Source: Bacteroidia bacterium
GTDB lineage: Bacteria > Bacteroidota > Bacteroidia > NS11-12g > UBA9320
Assembly: GCA_020849295.1 (NCBI GenBank)
Contig: JADLGN010000055.1
Span: 1 to 64,000 of the forward strand
DNA length: 64,000 nucleotides
Direction of reading: 5' to 3'
In this document: positions 49,890 through 59,464 of the stretch, piece by piece
Position numbering within the stretch: position 1 is the first letter of the stretch
How the letters are laid out: the number at the start of each line of letters is the position of its first letter
Notes under the pieces: model-generated
What the model was told of the DNA's origin: nothing
What the model saw: only the letters and a program-made list of their open reading frames with translations
Databases searched by the model: none
Made by a program: the position numbers and the translations under genes

Positions 49890-50471
49890 CTAAAATTCCA
49901 CTTTAGGGGCTTTTTCGGCTCCTTCTTCTGCGGCAAAAAATGGTTTTGTTTTGAAACCTAAAATACTAGCAAAAATAACAGAAGGAAATTTCTGACATGC
50001 ATTATTATATACTTTTACAACCTGATTGAAATTATCTCTTGCTACAGCTATTCTATTTTCAGTACCGGCTAATTCATCCTGTAATTTTAAAAAACTCTGG
50101 TCTGCTTTTAAGTTAGGATAATTTTCTACTACTGCAAGCAAACGGCTTAAAGCACTATTTACATTACCCATTTGTGCATTTATTTTTGCTATTGTAGCAT
50201 CATCAAGATTTTCTGAAGTTACATTTATACTAGTAGCTTTAGCTCTGGCATCAATTACTGCCTGCAGCGTATTTTTTTCAAAATCTGCATATCCTTTTAC
50301 TGTTTTTACGAGGTTTGGGATAAGGTCTAACCTACGTTGATACTGAGACTGAACATCAGCCCACTTGTTATCTACATCATTTCTTTTAACTACCAAATTG
50401 TTGTAAGTATTACAGCCACCCACAAACAATATGGATAATACAACTAAAGCAATAATCCAAGTACTTTTCAT
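49890..50471 (-). CDS. lemA: LemA family lipoprotein
   Basis: MKSTWIIALVVLSILFVGGCNTYNNLVVKRNDVDNKWADVQSQYQRRLDLIPNLVKTVKGYADFEKNTLQAVIDARAKA. Start moved from 50504 to ATG 50471 on signal-peptide grounds. Confidence 0.93.
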   Translation of the reverse strand: MKSTWIIALVVLSILFVGGCNTYNNLVVKRNDVDNKWADVQSQYQRRLDLIPNLVKTVKGYADFEKNTLQAVIDARAKATSINVTSENLDDATIAKINAQMGNVNSALSRLLAVVENYPNLKADQSFLKLQDELAGTENRIAVARDNFNQVVKVYNNACQKFPSVIFASILGFKTKPFFAAEEGAEKAPKVEF

Positions 50472-50573
50472 TTTTTTTTTATTTTTAAGTACAAAAGAAA
50501 ACAAATGAAATATTATTTCTAAAAATATTTTATATAATCACTTAAAATTTCTATTAAAAAAGCACATTGTAAT

Positions 50574-50581
50574 TAACTTTG
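50574..50581 (+). promoter_or_regulatory. -7 promoter box (TAnnTTTG) of hisS
   Basis: TAACTTTG; the ORF-track TTG start (50579) is inside the box. Confidence 0.5.
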
Positions 50582-50611
50582 CCGAATAAACAGATAATTT
50601 CTAAAAGAAAA

Positions 50612-51970
50612 GTGAAATATCCAAACGTAAAAGGTACCAGAGATTTTGCTCCTGATATTCTTGCAAAAAGAAAGTATATATTAAATATTATTGAATCTGT
50701 TTTTAAGAAATATGGGTTTTTAGCATTAGAAACTCCAGCATTAGAACAACTTGATACTTTGACAGGGAAATATGGAGATGAAGGAGATAAATTGCTTTTT
50801 AAAGTTTTAAATTCTGGTGATTTTGCATCAAAAGTTGATGACAATATTTGGAGTTCTAAACAATCAGAAAATATTGCCAAATTTATTAGTGAAAAAGGAT
50901 TGAGATACGATCTTACTGTGCCTCTTGCCAGATTTGTAGCTACAAACCGAAATGACATTACTTTTCCGTTCAAAAGATATCAAATGCAACCAGTGTGGAG
51001 GGCAGACAGACCTCAACGTGGCAGATATCGTGAGTTTTGGCAATGCGATGCAGATATACTTGGAAGTAATACACTAATAAATGAAGCTGAGATTTTAACT
51101 ATTGCTGTCGAAATTTTTAAAAAACTTAACATTCCAATTCAAATAAGCCTTAACAATCGAAAAATACTTGAAGCAATTGCAGAAAAATTAGGTATTTCTG
51201 AAAAGTTTAATCTGTTTACTGTACTTATAGACAAACTTGATAAAATTAATTTTGTAGATTTATCTAAGGATTTTGAAAACATAGGGCTTTCAAAGGATAA
51301 GATTGCAGAACTAAGCAAAATTCTTTCTACGCAATATTTCAATAAAGAAAGTATTAATATAATTCTTGAGAGTTTAAATAACAATGCAAATGCACAAAAA
51401 GGCTGTGATGAATTGTTAGAAATTTTATCTTTTATATCTCTAATTGAAAAATTTGATGCAAATATTAAAATTGACCTTTCGCTTGCAAGAGGACTTGATT
51501 ATTATACCGGTTGCATTATAGAGATAAAATGTTCAACTGCAAAAATGGGTAGTATAGCTGGTGGTGGAAGGTATGATAATTTAACTGGAGTGTTTGGATT
51601 GCCAGGTGTTTCGGGTATTGGTATTTCATTTGGAATTGACAGAATATATGATATTATGGAAGAAATGCAACTGTTTAATGATGTAAAAACCACTGATACA
51701 AAAATTGTTCTTTGCCAATTTGATAAAAAAGGGCAGTTATATAATTTTAAAATTGCTGCAATGTTAAGGGAAAATGGAATTTCCTGTGAAGTTTATCCAG
51801 ATTTAAAAAAAATAAATAAACAACTTGAATATGCTGAAAAAAAGGGTATTGAGTATGTTATTATAAGTGGAGAAGAAGAAATAAACTCCCAAATTTTAAG
51901 TGTTAAAAATCTTAAATCCAGGATTCAGGAAAAGATAGATGTTAAGAATATTATTAGTTATTTTAAATAG
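50612..51970 (+). CDS. hisS: Histidine-tRNA ligase (GTG start)
   Basis: (V/M)KYPNVKGTRDFAPDILAKRKYIL, class II motifs RYDLTVPLARFVA, FKRYQMQPVWRADRPQRGRYREFWQCDADI, ARGLDYYTGCIIEI, GGGRYDNL. GTG at 50612 gives the expected N-terminus. Confidence 0.94.
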   Translation: MKYPNVKGTRDFAPDILAKRKYILNIIESVFKKYGFLALETPALEQLDTLTGKYGDEGDKLLFKVLNSGDFASKVDDNIWSSKQSENIAKFISEKGLRYDLTVPLARFVATNRNDITFPFKRYQMQPVWRADRPQRGRYREFWQCDADILGSNTLINEAEILTIAVEIFKKLNIPIQISLNNRKILEAIAEKLGISEKFNLFTVLIDKLDKINFVDLSKDFENIGLSKDKIAELSKILSTQYFNKESINIILESLNNNANAQKGCDELLEILSFISLIEKFDANIKIDLSLARGLDYYTGCIIEIKCSTAKMGSIAGGGRYDNLTGVFGLPGVSGIGISFGIDRIYDIMEEMQLFNDVKTTDTKIVLCQFDKKGQLYNFKIAAMLRENGISCEVYPDLKKINKQLEYAEKKGIEYVIISGEEEINSQILSVKNLKSRIQEKIDVKNIISYFK

Positions 51971-52035
51971 AAAATTCAATCAAAAATATAAATTATAAAA
52001 TTTCAGATTTAATAATTGCCGAGGATGAAAATATT

Positions 52036-52704
52036 TTGGCATTAAACAAACCTGCCCATATTTCTACATTAGATGAAAGGGATACTGAGAAAAATTATTT
52101 GTTAAAAATTGCAAAAGGATATTTGCCCGAAGTGCAGGCGTGTCACAGGCTTGACAAAGAAACATCCGGAGTTATAATTTTCTCGAAAAACAATAAAGTT
52201 TATCGAGATATAAGTATTTTGTTTGAAAAAAGAAAAGTTACCAAAACATATCATGCAATAAGTGAAGGATGCCATAATTTTAATAATATAGAAATAAATA
52301 AACCAATCAGCATAAACTCAAAAGGATTTTCAAAAATAGATTATCATGGAGGAAAAGATTCATTAAGCTATTTTAATACTTTAAAAATATACAAGCACTA
52401 TAGTCTGATAGAATGTAAGCCTGTAACAGGGAGATTACATCAAATAAGAGTACATTTAAAATCTGCCAATGCACCTATTGCCGGCGATGTAATGTATGGA
52501 GGAAAATTGCCAATGCTATCATCATTCAAAAGAAAATATAATTTGGCAAAATATGAAGAAGAAAAGCCAATTATCAATAGGGTATCACTTCATGCTTACA
52601 GTATTTCGTTTGAATTGTATGGAAAAAAATATTTTTTTAGAGCTGAATATCCAAAGGACATTAGAGCTTTTTTAACTCTTCTCGAAAAATACGATAAAAT
52701 GTAA
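52036..52704 (+). CDS. RluA-family RNA pseudouridine synthase (N-terminus uncertain; homology extends upstream)
   Basis: ALNKPAHISTLD, EVQACHRLDKETSGVIIFSKN (HRLDxxTSG catalytic motif), PVTGRLHQIRVHLKSANAPIAGDVMYGG. In-frame upstream residues IIAEDENIL fit the family but lack an ATG/GTG/TTG. Confidence 0.85.
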   Translation: MALNKPAHISTLDERDTEKNYLLKIAKGYLPEVQACHRLDKETSGVIIFSKNNKVYRDISILFEKRKVTKTYHAISEGCHNFNNIEINKPISINSKGFSKIDYHGGKDSLSYFNTLKIYKHYSLIECKPVTGRLHQIRVHLKSANAPIAGDVMYGGKLPMLSSFKRKYNLAKYEEEKPIINRVSLHAYSISFELYGKKYFFRAEYPKDIRAFLTLLEKYDKM

Positions 52705-52711
52705 AAGTGCT

Positions 52712-53485
52712 TTAAAACCTGACTATAAAATGTTCTTTTGTCAATCTTTTTTGAATAAAAACTATTCCCATAAAAAATAAATCTATTGTAAGATTAACAT
52801 CCGTATGAGCTTTAATTTTTTCCCACGCTTTTTGCATTTCTTCTGACCAATTAATATCGTCAAAAACAAAAATTGCATTTTCTGAAGCTTTGCTAAGACA
52901 AATTTCAAAATAACTTAAAGTGGGGGCATAATGATGATTTCCATCAAAAAACACAAAATCAATTTCAGTCAGTTTATCAATTATAGGTTTGAGGGTTTGG
53001 TTAAAATCACCTTGCACAATTTTTGAATTTTCAAAATTTAATTTTTTAAGATTTTTCTTGGCAATTTCTACCAAACCAGAATTCCCTTCAAATGTATATA
53101 ATTCGCTTTTGTAATTTAATGCCTTGCATATATATAGGCTACTTATACCCAAAGAAGTTCCTAATTCAATAGAGATATGCGGATTTTTCCATTTAACTAT
53201 TCTGTAAAGCAAACGGCAGTATTTATGGCTCTTGGCAGATTTTGATATTATATTTTTTATCAATTCTGTTGATTTTTTGTTCTTTCCATAATCCCAACCT
53301 TCAACTATTGAGCTGTTTTTTTTTAATTTTAGGCGTATGTTTTCAATTTCTTCAAATTCTTCATCACTATTTTTTCCATATATAATATCCTTTATAAAAT
53401 TGAATACAAATGGCGAATGAATACCATGTAGATTATTACTTTTTATTAAATATCTGAAATAAGAAAGAATTAATTTTAAATTCAA
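52712..53485 (-). CDS. Class I SAM-dependent methyltransferase (TTG start)
   Basis: KSNNLHGIHSPFVFNFIKDII; ISIELGTSLGISSLYICKAL...LYTFEGNSGLVEIAKKNLKKLNFENSKIVQGDF; DFVFFDGNHHYAPTLSYFE. Confidence 0.85.
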   Translation of the reverse strand: MNLKLILSYFRYLIKSNNLHGIHSPFVFNFIKDIIYGKNSDEEFEEIENIRLKLKKNSSIVEGWDYGKNKKSTELIKNIISKSAKSHKYCRLLYRIVKWKNPHISIELGTSLGISSLYICKALNYKSELYTFEGNSGLVEIAKKNLKKLNFENSKIVQGDFNQTLKPIIDKLTEIDFVFFDGNHHYAPTLSYFEICLSKASENAIFVFDDINWSEEMQKAWEKIKAHTDVNLTIDLFFMGIVFIQKRLTKEHFIVRF

Positions 53486-53489
53486 TTTA

Positions 53490-54140
53490 TTACCCAGTCT
53501 TGTTTTGTTTGTTTTTTAATGTTTTCTTTTCGCGTCTGTATGTCCTTAAAACCGGTATAGCTGTAATTACAATCATTAGCACAACTACAAGCCCTAAATG
53601 ATCTTTAAGATTAGGAATAGTTTGAGCGAGATAATATGCACTTAAAGTCATTGAAGAAGTCCAAAGCAAAGAACCCACAATTGTATAAATCAAGAATTTT
53701 TTAAAATCAAATTGAATAACTCCGCTTAGAATTGGAGCAAATGTTCTTATAATTGGCAAAAATCTGCCCATAATTAATGCTTTGCCTCCGTATTTGTTGT
53801 AAAATGTACGAGTTATAAAAACATATCTTTTCTTAAATATCAACGAATCATCTCTTGTAAAAAGTTTTGGACCTACCCTCCTTCCAAAAAAATATCCAGT
53901 AAGATTTCCTGCAATTGCAGCAATATTAAGCAATGCCATAAGTGTAAAAATATCTACTGATAATGTACCAGTATAACACAAAATACCTGCAGTAAACAAC
54001 AGTGAATCTCCCGGGAGGAAAAATCCAACAAACAACCCGGTTTCTGCATAAACTATAAAAATAAGCAATCCTAATCCACCAATTTTTATCAAATTTTCGG
54101 GAACAAACAATTTCGGAATAAGTTCTATATAATCGTGCAT
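53490..54140 (-). CDS. DedA family membrane protein
   Basis: GLLIFIVYAETGLFVGFFLPGDSLLFTAGIL...NLTGYFFGRRVGPKLF...GGKALIMGRFLPIIRTFAPILSGVIQF. Confidence 0.93.
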   Translation of the reverse strand: MHDYIELIPKLFVPENLIKIGGLGLLIFIVYAETGLFVGFFLPGDSLLFTAGILCYTGTLSVDIFTLMALLNIAAIAGNLTGYFFGRRVGPKLFTRDDSLIFKKRYVFITRTFYNKYGGKALIMGRFLPIIRTFAPILSGVIQFDFKKFLIYTIVGSLLWTSSMTLSAYYLAQTIPNLKDHLGLVVVLMIVITAIPVLRTYRREKKTLKNKQNKTG

Positions 54141-54179
54141 TATTTGATTTTGCTAAAATAGCAATAATTTATTTCTAAA

Positions 54180-54200
54180 ATACATTTTTCAAAAATGTAT
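54180..54200. repeat. Perfect short palindrome
   Basis: A TACATTTTT C AAAAATGTA T: 10-bp arms with a 1-nt centre, between dedA and the preceding gene's terminator. Confidence 0.6.
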
Positions 54201-54203
54201 AAA

Positions 54204-54231
54204 AAATGAAAGGACGTTTCACAACGCCCTT
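54204..54231 (-). terminator. Rho-independent-like terminator (minus strand) for gene 54306..59159
   Basis: Minus strand AAGGGCGTT-GTGA-AACGTCCTT (9-bp stem with one G-U) then TCATTTTTT. Confidence 0.7.
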
Positions 54232-54305
54232 ACCATAAATTCTAATGCCTATGAAAAAAATCTTATAAAAAACTATATTCTTTAAAACCTATTTTTTTAA
54301 TTTAT

Positions 54306-57300
54306 CTATAGTAAATTTATATTGCCTTCTATTGAATATGAGTGATTATCGGCACCCATAGCTTTTATTTTATAAATATATACACCCGACTGTGCCTTTA
54401 CGCCTCTGTATTTTCCATCCCATTCTTCGTCAATATTATTTGTTTCAAACACAATTTCGCCCCATCTATTGTATATTCTGAAAGTAAAATTACGCCCTTT
54501 TAGTTCAGTATTATTCTCAACAAACAATGTTTTAACTCCTATTTTATCATTTATTTCATCGCCATTTGGAGTAAATGCATTTGCCATGTACATTTTTGAA
54601 GGTGATATAATGCATGTAATGTTTGAATAACTTGTATCCAACATATCATTTGAGATTGCCATTATTCTATAACAATAAGCTCCATGAATAATTTCTAATG
54701 TTTGATTATGATAATAAACACTGTCAATACTTGAACTTGAATAAATTGACTTAAAACTTCCATCTTTTTTAATTTGAAGGGTATAACCTTTTACTCCTGA
54801 TTTCCACGACTTGTATTTATTCCACAATGCTTGTGTAAAATAACTTGATGACGAAGCGTTTATTACTATATTTTTTCCGATTCCATCAGCAATACTTTTA
54901 TTGCCGCATTTATCAGTTTCTATTACAGAATAAATATAATAATTACTTGAAGTATTTACATCGTAATCTCTGTAATAGTTTGTATATAATTCATAGCTTT
55001 CAAGTTTGTTTGTTCCTACATTAATTCTGTTAAGAATATAATTTTTAAAATTTATATTTTTTGACGCATCCCATTTTACAGTAATTGAATTATCTTCATT
55101 CACACTTACATTTCTAATATCAGTATATTTTTGAGGAAATAATATTAGTGGATTGCTCATTTGTATATTGCTTTTGGATACTAATTCATTATTTTTTGCT
55201 TCAATGTAATAAGTATAAATTCTGTTGCATATACCTGAGTCTTTATAATTAAGTTTTGACGATTCTATTTCGCAAATTTTTGAATAATTAGGTTCATCAG
55301 CTGTTTTTCTGTAAACTATATATTTATCTACTTTATCCCATCCTATATATGGTGTCCAGTTTAGTTCAGTTACAAATGGTTTATTATTGGTAATTTGTAA
55401 AAATACTGTACAGTGTTTTTTACCGGCATTGCTTGTGTAGCCGCATATATCGTTAATTCTGTAATCAAAACAAACTGATGAATCTTTAGCAAATGTTTTA
55501 TTGTAAGTTACCTCTTCAATTTTTTTAGAAGTGGTATTATGAAAAGCCAAATTCAAATTTGTGTTGTATAAACTTGCCGATGCAAATCTTGAATAAACAA
55601 TAGGCATAGTAAAAATATTTACTGTATTATCAGAATTTACTGAAACAAAATTTATATCAGCAGATGGTATTTCGTCAGGGTTTGGTACATTAATATATTT
55701 TTTAATAGAACTCGAACAATTATTTATATCTGTAACTGTAAGTTCAATAGTATTTGCTCCTGAATTGTTAAATAAGTGAGAAACCACCGGTGTGTTATAT
55801 ACTGTTGAAATACCATCAGATTTTAATTCCCAATCAAATTTCTTTAAAATATAATTACTTTTTGTAGTATTATAAAATGTTACCAGCTTTTGTTTACATA
55901 TTGAGTCATAAGTTATAAATTCTACAATCGGATTAGGATTTACAATTATCTTTACTTTTAAACTGTCAATACACAAATTTGTATTTTCTACAAACTGTAC
56001 GAGCTCAAAATTTCCTTTTTCTTCAATTTTAAATAACTTTTCGTTTAACCTGATTTTTGACGAACCGTAAAGGTAAAACTCAGATTTGGTAATTGATTGC
56101 GAATTGTCTATATATGATATATCTTCAAATTGACAAACAACTGTATCGCTAACACTAAATGTTGACTTAGAAGTTTGTTTTACAATAATTGGTATATCGC
56201 TTACGTATTCTGCTTTACATCCAAGTGAATCTACTGCAAAAAGTACCGGAATATGTTCTTCAATTAAATTTTGTTTATTTTGAATAGTGTAAATATGTGT
56301 TCCAATTTCAGAATTAAGTTTAGTCCCGTCATCATAATTTATATAATGTGTGAATGCATCGTCAGAATTATCTATAAATATAACCGATAATGGCTCACAA
56401 CCTACATTATTAATCATTTCAAATTTTGGAGTAGGTCCAACAACATGTAAATAATCTATCTTGGTTAAAGTATCGCTACAGCCTTCATTACTCTTTGCAA
56501 TTAAAGAAACTTTATAGCCATTTTTAATCCCTGTATTTTTTCTGTAAATATTAGCTACAAATGAATCTGTTGTTGTAAAACTAACTGCATTTCCAAAATC
56601 CCATACTAATGAGTCGGCGTTTTTTGATTTTGATAAAAATTGAGCATAAACCGGCGAGCATTTTAAAATTGTATCAATTGCTTTAAAATCTGATTTTACA
56701 ATTATTGATTTAATAAACGAAAAAACCGTATCATAACATTTATCAAACTTTGAAGCAATAATTCCAACTTTATTTCTATTATCAATATTGTATTTAATAT
56801 TTATTTCATTTTGTGATAGATTATCTCCAGTAACAGCATCTTTTGTAAGAACCCATTTTATTGAAGTTGGCAATAAATACGACTTGTCTTTTAGTTGGAT
56901 AAGTTGATTAGGACAAACTATATTATCAGAAACAGTAAATTCAGCTTTTACTCCAACATAAATTGGTTGTGAAGTAATAATTTGCTTACATCCGCTGCTG
57001 TTAGTTATTTCGAGATATATAAAATATTCACCTGTTTTTGTAAATGTAATTTCAGGATATTGCGCTTTTGAGTCTGATATTATTGCATTTTCATTATATG
57101 AAGTACTCCATTTGTATTCTACTATATTACTTGGATTTTCAAAATGGAAATTATTTAAAATTATCGCTTTTGGTTTTACAGTTAGGGGAGTGCAACCATT
57201 AAATGTGTCTATTTTAAGTTCAGCACTAATTTCATTCACTTTAATAAGTTCATTGTTTATTATGCTGTCGCGACATCCTTTATTTATTTGGTGTACAAAT

Positions 57301-59159
57301 TTTAAATCGTATTCGCCTGCATTATTTATTCTCTCATCAAAAGCAGAAGTTTCTTTTGAAATTTCAATACCGTCATTTCTGTTTTTCAAATACCAGAAAT
57401 ATCTAAAATTAGCTCTTTTTGGATATGAGTTTCCAAATGCTATTAATTTTTCTCCTTTACAAAATATAGGTGATTCAATTTTATAATTAATTTTTGGAAT
57501 TACAATTTCTATCAGGTTTTCAATCTCAATTGAGTCTTTACAACCTATCCCGTTATCAGCAATCATTTTCACACTGTAAAACCCGGTATCATTATATGAA
57601 AATTTTGGCGATGATTCATTTGAATACCCTAAAATTTTGCTTTTGTTTTTATCATAAAATGTCCAAGTAAAATTATCAGGAGACTTGTAAGAACTTTTTG
57701 GAGTATTTTGTAAAAACTCTATTGTTTGTCCAATACATCCTACTCTCACATCTGCATCAAAAAGAGGCATTATTGGATTATTCCTGATATATTTATTTTG
57801 TTTAAATGTATCAACACAACCGTTTGCATGGCGTGTAATTAATACAACATCATATTCCCCTTGTTGTTTTATATTGAAAGTATCGTTAGTAATACTTGAA
57901 ATTCTTATTAGTTTATTATCTTTGAAATACTGCCATTGATATGTCATTCTCCCTGGTTCATACGCTTTTGAAGTATTTTTAAAATGTACTAAATGAGGTA
58001 ATTTGCAATGGTAATAATCAACAGAAGAAAATTTAGCTTCCACTCCTTTTACTCTAACGTAATTATTAATTGTTTTGCTAAGTTCGCATCCATTGTAATT
58101 ATATACAATTGTCAAATTAAAAATGCCTATTTTATCATATTTGGCTTTACATGAATAATTATCAGGAGTTAGAACAACTACGGCATCATTTGCAAACCAA
58201 CTAAATTTACCGGGTAGTGTTTTATCAATATTTTCAATAGTAATAAATCTTCCTTTACAAACAGTAGAATCTGAAAATTTTATTGACATTGAATCTATAT
58301 GGCCAAAAGCTAAATAATCGTATTTTACTTTTTGGTGAATACAACCTTTATCTGTTACTGCTTCAAACAAAATTGAATATTTGCCCGAATACTTATAAAT
58401 AAATGTATCAGGATTTTCAATAGTTTGCATGCTTGGTTCTGCACCCGGGCTTAGCCACTTATATGAAACTATTTTATTTCCGTTGTTATTAATGTATGGA
58501 ACTACTACTACCTTTTTACTTACACAGCCAGATGTATTATCTGCCACAAAATCAATTTGCATATCTTTATAAATTGTAACTGTAGAATCAAATTCCTTGA
58601 TTGCCTTACATCCATTATTATCTTCTACAATCATTGCAATTTTTTTAGAGCCTGTAGTACTAAACTGATGCTTCTGTTTTGCTGGGGCGTTATAGTAATT
58701 TGTCCCGTCTATTACCCAACTTCTTTTAGATGAATTTTTAGTATTGTCAAAATATGTTACTGTATCTGCACCATAGCAAAGTTTTTTACGTGAAATATAA
58801 AATTCTGGTTCTGGCTTTGAAAACACTTCAAGAAAATTATTTTTTGATATATTACAAATTTTACCGTTTGCGTATTTAATCTGTACATTTAAAGAAATTT
58901 TTCCCGGATTTTGTATATATGCATAAAATGTATCGAAGCCATTTTGATATCCTTTACCTACATCCCACAATAATTTTGAACCTGCGGGTACATTGGTAGC
59001 AACAATTTTAAATAGTGCAGGTTGACACAGCCCTACCTTAGGTGAAATTATTTCTTCATTAAAATTACATTGTGACTTTGCAAATAAATACAAAAAAGAA
59101 AACAATAAGCCAAAAATGGCTCTTTTAGAAAATCTTGTTGCAATTAGGTACAGCATCAT
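54306..59159 (-). CDS. Giant multi-PKD/Ig-like protein with fibronectin-like repeats and gliding motility-type (T9SS type B) C-terminal domain
   Basis: Many PKD-like units (DVGKGYQNGFDTFYAY..., YKWLSPGAEPSMQTIENPDTFIYKYSG...); C-terminus ANAFTPNGDEINDKIGVKTLFVENNTELKGRNFTFRIYNRWGEIVFETNNIDEEWDGKYRGVKAQSGVYIYKIKA. ATG 59159 preferred to TTG 59168. Confidence 0.88.
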   Translation of the reverse strand: MMLYLIATRFSKRAIFGLLFSFLYLFAKSQCNFNEEIISPKVGLCQPALFKIVATNVPAGSKLLWDVGKGYQNGFDTFYAYIQNPGKISLNVQIKYANGKICNISKNNFLEVFSKPEPEFYISRKKLCYGADTVTYFDNTKNSSKRSWVIDGTNYYNAPAKQKHQFSTTGSKKIAMIVEDNNGCKAIKEFDSTVTIYKDMQIDFVADNTSGCVSKKVVVVPYINNNGNKIVSYKWLSPGAEPSMQTIENPDTFIYKYSGKYSILFEAVTDKGCIHQKVKYDYLAFGHIDSMSIKFSDSTVCKGRFITIENIDKTLPGKFSWFANDAVVVLTPDNYSCKAKYDKIGIFNLTIVYNYNGCELSKTINNYVRVKGVEAKFSSVDYYHCKLPHLVHFKNTSKAYEPGRMTYQWQYFKDNKLIRISSITNDTFNIKQQGEYDVVLITRHANGCVDTFKQNKYIRNNPIMPLFDADVRVGCIGQTIEFLQNTPKSSYKSPDNFTWTFYDKNKSKILGYSNESSPKFSYNDTGFYSVKMIADNGIGCKDSIEIENLIEIVIPKINYKIESPIFCKGEKLIAFGNSYPKRANFRYFWYLKNRNDGIEISKETSAFDERINNAGEYDLKFVHQINKGCRDSIINNELIKVNEISAELKIDTFNGCTPLTVKPKAIILNNFHFENPSNIVEYKWSTSYNENAIISDSKAQYPEITFTKTGEYFIYLEITNSSGCKQIITSQPIYVGVKAEFTVSDNIVCPNQLIQLKDKSYLLPTSIKWVLTKDAVTGDNLSQNEINIKYNIDNRNKVGIIASKFDKCYDTVFSFIKSIIVKSDFKAIDTILKCSPVYAQFLSKSKNADSLVWDFGNAVSFTTTDSFVANIYRKNTGIKNGYKVSLIAKSNEGCSDTLTKIDYLHVVGPTPKFEMINNVGCEPLSVIFIDNSDDAFTHYINYDDGTKLNSEIGTHIYTIQNKQNLIEEHIPVLFAVDSLGCKAEYVSDIPIIVKQTSKSTFSVSDTVVCQFEDISYIDNSQSITKSEFYLYGSSKIRLNEKLFKIEEKGNFELVQFVENTNLCIDSLKVKIIVNPNPIVEFITYDSICKQKLVTFYNTTKSNYILKKFDWELKSDGISTVYNTPVVSHLFNNSGANTIELTVTDINNCSSSIKKYINVPNPDEIPSADINFVSVNSDNTVNIFTMPIVYSRFASASLYNTNLNLAFHNTTSKKIEEVTYNKTFAKDSSVCFDYRINDICGYTSNAGKKHCTVFLQITNNKPFVTELNWTPYIGWDKVDKYIVYRKTADEPNYSKICEIESSKLNYKDSGICNRIYTYYIEAKNNELVSKSNIQMSNPLILFPQKYTDIRNVSVNEDNSITVKWDASKNINFKNYILNRINVGTNKLESYELYTNYYRDYDVNTSSNYYIYSVIETDKCGNKSIADGIGKNIVINASSSSYFTQALWNKYKSWKSGVKGYTLQIKKDGSFKSIYSSSSIDSVYYHNQTLEIIHGAYCYRIMAISNDMLDTSYSNITCIISPSKMYMANAFTPNGDEINDKIGVKTLFVENNTELKGRNFTFRIYNRWGEIVFETNNIDEEWDGKYRGVKAQSGVYIYKIKAMGADNHSYSIEGNINLL

Positions 59160-59464
59160 ATATCTCAAATTTTATCTTAAACACTGATAAAAAAATAATA
59201 AATTGTCGGGATTATTTTTCTATCTTTTTTCCCTTTATACGTTTATTTTAATGGTATCTCCGTATGCGATTTCAATCTAAATTGTCAACTAAAAATCGAA
59301 ATCAGGGACGACAAATATACAATTATTTTTACAAAACCAAATATTTTTTAAAAATTTTTCCACTTTTTTTTAACAAAACCTATAAAATAGACATAAGTTT
59401 TTAAATCTGATATTTACTAAAATATATTGATTAATTTTACCAACTTAAAAATTCACGACTAAAA

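Noticed and set aside
50554-50973. 139-aa minus-strand ORF
   Set aside because: Antisense to hisS and its promoter; hisS assignment is strong.
57112-57486. 124-aa plus-strand ORF
   Set aside because: Fully inside the giant type-B protein gene on the opposite strand; no signal of its own.
59169-59464. Long gap between divergent genes as a possible ncRNA
   Set aside because: No clear structured element or conserved motif could be seen by eye; left unannotated.
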